Below are positions 6,117-8,640 of a DNA stretch of 8,640 bases, one piece after another (the first letter of the stretch is position 1; each line of letters begins with the position of its first letter). The notes under the pieces were generated by a model. The model was given only the letters and a program-made list of their open reading frames with translations. It was not told the origin of the DNA and did not search any database. The stretch covers positions 1 to 8,640 of the forward strand of contig JAOPWF010000271.1 in assembly GCA_025965815.1 (NCBI GenBank), in the 5' to 3' direction. The DNA comes from Mycobacterium sp. (GTDB lineage: Bacteria > Actinomycetota > Actinomycetes > Mycobacteriales > Mycobacteriaceae). The position numbers and the translations under genes are program-made.

Positions 6117-6853
6117 CCGAGACGATGCTGGCCAACGCCGAGGTTCCGTTGAACGAGCTGCCCGCTCTGCTGTTTCCCGCACTGCTGGACACCCTCATCA
6201 TGGTCGGGATCGTGATGACGATCGTGGTGCTGGTCGGTGTTCCGCTCGGGGCGCTGGTGCACAACCTCGCTCCCGGCGGCCTCTTCGAGAACCCGGCGTT
6301 GCACACGCCGTTGAGCTGGGTGATCAGCATCGGCCGCTCGCTGCCGTTCCTCATTCTGATGGCCGCGATCATGCCGTTCACCCGGTTGATCACCGGCACC
6401 AATATTGGTATCGCCGCAGCCGTGGTGCCGATGTCGCTGGCCGGCACGGCATTCTTCACCCGCATTGTGGAGAACTCGCTGCGCTCGGTGCCGCCGTCGG
6501 TGGTGCAGGTGGCCCGCGCATCGGGTGGCTCACGGCTGCAGATCATCCGGACCGCCCAACTCAACGAGGCGGTGCCCTCGATTCTCGGCGGCCTGACCAT
6601 CAACACCATCGCGATGATCGAGTACTCCGCCATCGCCGGCACCATCGGCGCCGGCGGAATCGGTTACGTCGCAGTCACATACGGCTATCAGCGGTTCGAC
6701 CAGACGGTCATGCTGGCCACCATCGTGATCCTCGTCATCACCGTCGCGGCCGTCCAGTTGACCGGCGACGCACTCGTGCGGTTCACCACACCACTCAAGC
6801 GTGCACACGCCCCGCGCAAGCGCGCAACCGACCGCCTAGGAGCCTCGTCATGA
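6113..6853 (+). CDS. metI: MetI, permease of methionine-type ABC importer
   Basis: An inner-membrane channel subunit of 246 residues. Five hydrophobic segments are visible at about 19-47, 67-90, 97-118, 155-188 and 198-217, matching the five-helix MetI type. The cytoplasmic coupling (EAA) loop lies around 130-157, with ARASGGS-LQIIRTAQLNEAVPSIL; the Gly at 138 or 139 and the Ile/Pro positions fit the motif that docks onto MetN. IGRSLPFLILM (73-83) and IEYSAIAGTIGAGGIGYVAV (169-188) are typical MetI segments. It is joined by ATGA overlaps to metN upstream and metQ downstream, so the three subunits should be made together. A basic tail (229-241, KRAHAPRKR) fits an inside-facing C-terminus. Confidence 0.93.
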   Translation: MTETMLANAEVPLNELPALLFPALLDTLIMVGIVMTIVVLVGVPLGALVHNLAPGGLFENPALHTPLSWVISIGRSLPFLILMAAIMPFTRLITGTNIGIAAAVVPMSLAGTAFFTRIVENSLRSVPPSVVQVARASGGSRLQIIRTAQLNEAVPSILGGLTINTIAMIEYSAIAGTIGAGGIGYVAVTYGYQRFDQTVMLATIVILVITVAAVQLTGDALVRFTTPLKRAHAPRKRATDRLGASS

Positions 6854-7752
6854 CCACCACCCCTACGCCCGTGCACGAAGAAGACGACCACGGCTTCGAG
6901 CTCAAGAAGCGGCCCAAGTGGGTCTGGATCGCCGTCGGGCTCGTTGTGGTCGTCGCCGTGGTGGTGGGGGTGCGATTCGCGTTCTTCGGCGATACCAAGT
7001 CGGCCAACGAGATCGCCGGCGCCACGCTCGTCGTCGCCACCAACGAGGGCAACGCCGCGGAGCAGGCGCTGATCGAGTACATCGCCCGCGACGTCGCGCC
7101 ACGGCACGGCATCAAAGTGGCCTTCCGTGGTCTGGCGGACAGCAACACCATCAACCGGGCGGTCAGCGACGGAGAGGTGGCGGGCACGATCTATCAGCAC
7201 AAGCTGTGGCTCGGGCAGGTGCTGGAAGCCAACCCGGATTTCCGCGAGACGGCGGCGACGCCGGTGTTCCGCTGGGGCTTCGGCATCTGGTCGGACAAGT
7301 ACACCGACCCCTCGCACCTGCCCGACGGCGCCACCGTGTCGTTGTACTCCGATCCCGCCAACGAGGCGCAGGGCCTGTGGCTGCTGGAACGCGCGGGCTT
7401 GATCACGCTGCACGCAGGCGCCGACAAGTGGGGAGCGACGCAAAAGGACATCGCCACCAACCCCAAGCACCTCAAGTTCACGCTGCTCGACTTCGCGGCG
7501 CAGTCGCGGTCGCTGCCCGACCTGGACGCCGCCGTCGGGTACACCGAGTACTACCTGGCCGCCAAGGTGCCGCTGAGCAAGGAGATCTTCGCTCCGCCCG
7601 CACCCGACGAGTTCGCCGGTCAACTGACCGTCGGCACGAAGTGGGCCGACACCGAGAACATCAGGAACCTGGTCGCCACCTTCCGGGACTCCGCTGTCCA
7701 GCGGTTTCTAGCCACCGACCCCAGCGTGAAGGACATCCTGCTGCCGCTCTAG
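6850..7752 (+). CDS. metQ: MetQ/NlpA-family substrate-binding protein with transmembrane anchor
   Basis: The solute-binding subunit of the importer, 300 residues. The binding fold is recognised by LVVATNEGNAA (60-70), IYQHKLWL (114-121, the counterpart of the MetQ 'FQHxxYL' segment), LPDGATVSLYSDPANEAQGLWLLERAGLITL (157-187) and DLDAAVGYTEYYLAA (224-238). Instead of a lipoprotein signal it has a hydrophilic start (1-23), then one long hydrophobic helix (24-46, WVWIAVGLVVVVAVVVG..) and no cysteine anywhere in the chain, so it cannot be lipidated. It is probably held at the outer face of the membrane by an uncleaved helix. The NTTYA-like segment that contacts methionine in known MetQ reads GYTEYY here, so the exact ligand is open. 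It overlaps metI by 4 bp. No terminator is visible after its TAG. Confidence 0.9.
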   Translation: MTTTPTPVHEEDDHGFELKKRPKWVWIAVGLVVVVAVVVGVRFAFFGDTKSANEIAGATLVVATNEGNAAEQALIEYIARDVAPRHGIKVAFRGLADSNTINRAVSDGEVAGTIYQHKLWLGQVLEANPDFRETAATPVFRWGFGIWSDKYTDPSHLPDGATVSLYSDPANEAQGLWLLERAGLITLHAGADKWGATQKDIATNPKHLKFTLLDFAAQSRSLPDLDAAVGYTEYYLAAKVPLSKEIFAPPAPDEFAGQLTVGTKWADTENIRNLVATFRDSAVQRFLATDPSVKDILLPL

Positions 7753-7772
7753 CGGCCGAGGGTGAAACGAAC

Positions 7773-7802
7773 TTGCACTGACATCGGGATGCCGTCTAGT
7801 GT
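7773..7802 (+). promoter_or_regulatory. Probable housekeeping-type promoter of the leuA-like leader
   Basis: A -35 box TTGCAC (7773-7778), an 18-bp spacer and a -10 box TAGTGT (7797-7802) lie in order. The -10 ends 8 nt before the GTG at 7811, which places the transcription start at or just before that codon. The fit to the TTGACA / TANNNT pattern is good, and the position just upstream of a leucine-rich leader peptide supports it. Confidence 0.6.
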
Positions 7803-7810
7803 CGGCGATT

Positions 7811-7855
7811 GTGCGTAGAGATCTTCTCGTAGTAGCAACCCGCAGCGGGGTCTGA
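7811..7855 (+). CDS. Leader peptide with Leu-Leu-Val-Val codons (attenuation-type)
   Basis: The GTG at 7811 opens a 14-codon frame ending in TGA (7853-7855), which encodes MRRDLLVVATRSGV. Two Leu codons (CTT CTC) and two Val codons (GTA GTA) stand in a row. The peptide resembles in style the Leu-containing leader described for Streptomyces leuA. The Val codons form the outer 5' arm of the following hairpin, and the stop lies at its apex, so the position of the ribosome would decide whether the hairpin can fold. It is probably translated from a leaderless transcript; an in-frame GTG at 7799 would add four residues but overlaps the -10 box. The peptide itself is not expected to have a function. 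Regulation by charged Leu-tRNA is inferred. Confidence 0.65.
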   Translation: MRRDLLVVATRSGV

Positions 7856-7904
7856 TCCAGACCGACCCCTCGCTGTGGGTCGAAGCTACTACCTCTCGTC
7901 GGTC
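7829..7904 (+). promoter_or_regulatory. LEU-element-like leader hairpin / pseudoknot
   Basis: The RNA can form one long hairpin. The outer stem is GTAGTAGC/GCTACTAC (7829-7836 with 7885-7892), the middle stem pairs 7839-7847 with 7871-7879 (one G-U pair), and the inner stem GGGTC/GACCC pairs 7848-7852 with 7864-7868. Two competing pairings exist: GGTCT/AGACC at the tip (7849-7853 with 7859-7863), and GACCGAC (7860-7866) with GTCGGTC outside the stem (7898-7904), which would make a pseudoknot. Comparative work on Actinobacteria (Seliverstov, Gelfand and colleagues, 2005, cited from memory) described a conserved pseudoknot, the LEU element, upstream of leuA. Layout and neighbour gene fit it. 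There is no U-tract, so control may act on translation or by a non-canonical terminator. Confidence 0.65.
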
Positions 7905-7932
7905 ACCTCCTCCGCACTGAGAAAACCGGCAC

Positions 7933-8445
7933 ATGACATCGCACGTCATCACAATCACCGGCGCCAGCGTCGCGCACACACTTTCTGAACCGCTATCGGA
8001 TCGTTTCGGCGGCATACCGTTGCCGCGGGGTCTGAGGGAGGACGCAGATGGAATGTCATGGAACACGTTCGACGCCACCTACGGCCCCAGCTCGGGACCC
8101 TTGCGGCTGGGCCACTGGGAATGCGTCGATGGCGACCGGCCTGCGTCGCGGATCGGGCCGCAGCCACGGTCGTTTCAGGCCACGATCGCCATCGGTGACC
8201 GCATCGAGACCGCTACCGCCGCAGCGTCGGGACCGGTCGCCGCATTGACCGCGATGCTCTACGAACGCGGAATCGCCATGGAGACGCTGCGGTTTCACCA
8301 GCGGGAGTCCGGTGACCTGACGGCCACCTTCATTCAGGGCACTGACGGATTACGCGCCGAATGGGCGATGGGGACCTCCGAGGACACCACACAGTCGGCG
8401 TTGCGGGCCATGATCGCCTGCGCGAACCGCCTGCTTACGGCGTAA
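7933..8445 (+). CDS. Stand-alone LeuA (2-isopropylmalate synthase) linker plus regulatory domain
   Basis: A 170-residue protein that matches only the end of mycobacterial LeuA. Residues 25-35 (FGGIPLPRGLR) resemble the LeuA linker (..GLSLPRRLQ..), MSWNTFDATY (41-50) with PLRLGHW (56-62) match WDAFAEEY..PLERIRQ, and 80-168 match the allosteric leucine-binding domain: SFQATIAIGDR, ATAAASGPVAAL (compare ISGSGNGPLAAF in LeuA), LRFHQ, and a closing WAMG-S-ALRAMIACANRL helix. The whole TIM-barrel catalytic half is absent, so it cannot condense acetyl units. Such small genes are sometimes labelled 'homocitrate synthase' in mycobacteria. Start: ATG 7933 has only a weak GAG 8-10 nt upstream; ATG 8053 has a strong GAGGGAGGA but would cut off the linker match. 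Codons 1-40 use fewer G/C third bases than the rest. A regulatory role on LeuA is inferred. Confidence 0.8.
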   Translation: MTSHVITITGASVAHTLSEPLSDRFGGIPLPRGLREDADGMSWNTFDATYGPSSGPLRLGHWECVDGDRPASRIGPQPRSFQATIAIGDRIETATAAASGPVAALTAMLYERGIAMETLRFHQRESGDLTATFIQGTDGLRAEWAMGTSEDTTQSALRAMIACANRLLTA

Positions 8446-8448
8446 GCC

Positions 8449-8640
8449 TCAGCGCAGCGGGCGCAGCACGATGGGCATGCCGTCCATCGGTACCGGCATG
8501 CCGCCGTAGTCGTAGCGGGGCTGGTAGTTCGGCCGGACCAGCTCGAGCCGGTAGCGGCGCAGTAGGCGGTGCATGACCGTCTTGACCTCCAACTGGCCGA
8601 ACATCATTCCGATGCACTTGTGCGCGCCGCCGCCGAACGG
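8449..8640 (-). CDS. Cytochrome P450, C-terminal part (5' end outside window)
   Basis: The last 63 codons of a P450 on the minus strand, with TGA at 8449-8451. The visible part opens at the window edge with the haem-binding loop PFGGGAHKCIG, where the cysteine is the haem iron ligand and His stands in place of the usual Arg two residues before it. The L-helix EVKTVMHRLLRRYRLEL and the final beta segments follow, with MPVPMDGMPIVLRPLR at the end. The P450 family is certain from this loop; the subfamily and substrate cannot be told without the rest. Its stop and that of the LeuA-like gene are 3 bp apart in convergent orientation, with no room for a terminator between them. Confidence 0.92.
   Translation of the reverse strand, partial: PFGGGAHKCIGMMFGQLEVKTVMHRLLRRYRLELVRPNYQPRYDYGGMPVPMDGMPIVLRPLR

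Larger units (their letters stand above)
7753..7932 (+). other. Intergenic control region between metQ and the LeuA-like gene
   Basis: These 180 bases hold the promoter, leader peptide and hairpin described separately. After the hairpin come about 28 nt with a CACCTCCTCC stretch (7904-7913), close to the 3' end of 16S rRNA (anti-Shine-Dalgarno), and then GAGAAAA before the ATG. No terminator for the met operon can be seen in the first 20 bases. Confidence 0.6.

Noticed and set aside
5034..6182. 382-codon open frame on the minus strand across metN
   Set aside because: It lies opposite a complete ABC ATPase with all motifs; the composition is typical of antisense frames in GC-rich DNA.
7789..7818. 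Mini-frame ATG 7789-TAG 7818 (MPSSVGDCA) as the leader peptide
   Set aside because: It overlaps the -10 box, so its ATG would lie upstream of the transcript start, and it has no leucine codons; the GTG 7811 frame is far better placed.
7829..7892. Classic Rho-independent terminator after metQ
   Set aside because: The stem is strong, but no run of T follows and its 5' arm lies inside the leader peptide frame; a regulatory hairpin is the better reading.
1..8640. tRNA or rRNA genes, CRISPR array, insertion sequence, integrase or attachment site
   Set aside because: No cloverleaf, regularly spaced repeat, transposase or integrase motif, or terminal repeat pair was seen on either strand.

Overview
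The window comes from a high-GC actinobacterium and looks mycobacterial (Mycobacterium/Mycolicibacterium type). The reasons are strong G/C bias at third codon positions, promoter-like -10 boxes placed where transcription would start at or next to the start codon (leaderless genes), a leuA-type leader like those known in Actinobacteria, and a cytochrome P450 tail. This assignment is inference from sequence character only; no rRNA or marker gene is present.

Layout, left to right. (1) 1-1155: end of a [NiFe]-hydrogenase maturation operon, with the last 20 codons of hypD overlapping a complete hypE. (2) 1189-2265: an APH/choline-kinase-fold phosphotransferase, 33 bp after hypE. (3) 2266-2540: a 275-bp non-coding stretch with several small inverted repeats, ending in a leaderless-type -10 box. 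(4) 2541-5000: a tightly packed three-gene unit made of a UbiX-type flavin prenyltransferase, a DUF294/GlnD-like nucleotidyltransferase without the usual CBS domains, and a Fic protein whose N-terminus resembles the VbhA antitoxin. Gaps are 0 and 6 bp. (5) 5001-7752: a methionine-type ABC importer, metN-metI-metQ, with 4-bp ATGA overlaps at both junctions. It is preceded by an 18-bp imperfect direct repeat. (6) 7753-8445: a promoter, a 14-codon leader peptide with Leu-Leu-Val-Val codons, a long hairpin with a possible pseudoknot, and then a small gene coding only for the linker and regulatory (leucine-binding) part of 2-isopropylmalate synthase. (7) 8449-8640: the 3' end of a P450 gene on the minus strand, converging with a 3-bp gap.

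How the genes work together. HypD and HypE build the Fe(CN)2CO group of [NiFe] hydrogenase. MetNIQ should import methionine or a related compound; its MetQ is unusual in having a transmembrane anchor and no lipobox cysteine. The two parts most worth following up are the leucine-controlled 'LeuA without a catalytic domain' unit and the UbiX / nucleotidyltransferase / Fic unit. The second puts two probable nucleotidyl-transfer enzymes next to a prenyl-FMN cofactor enzyme, a combination I do not recognise as a described system.
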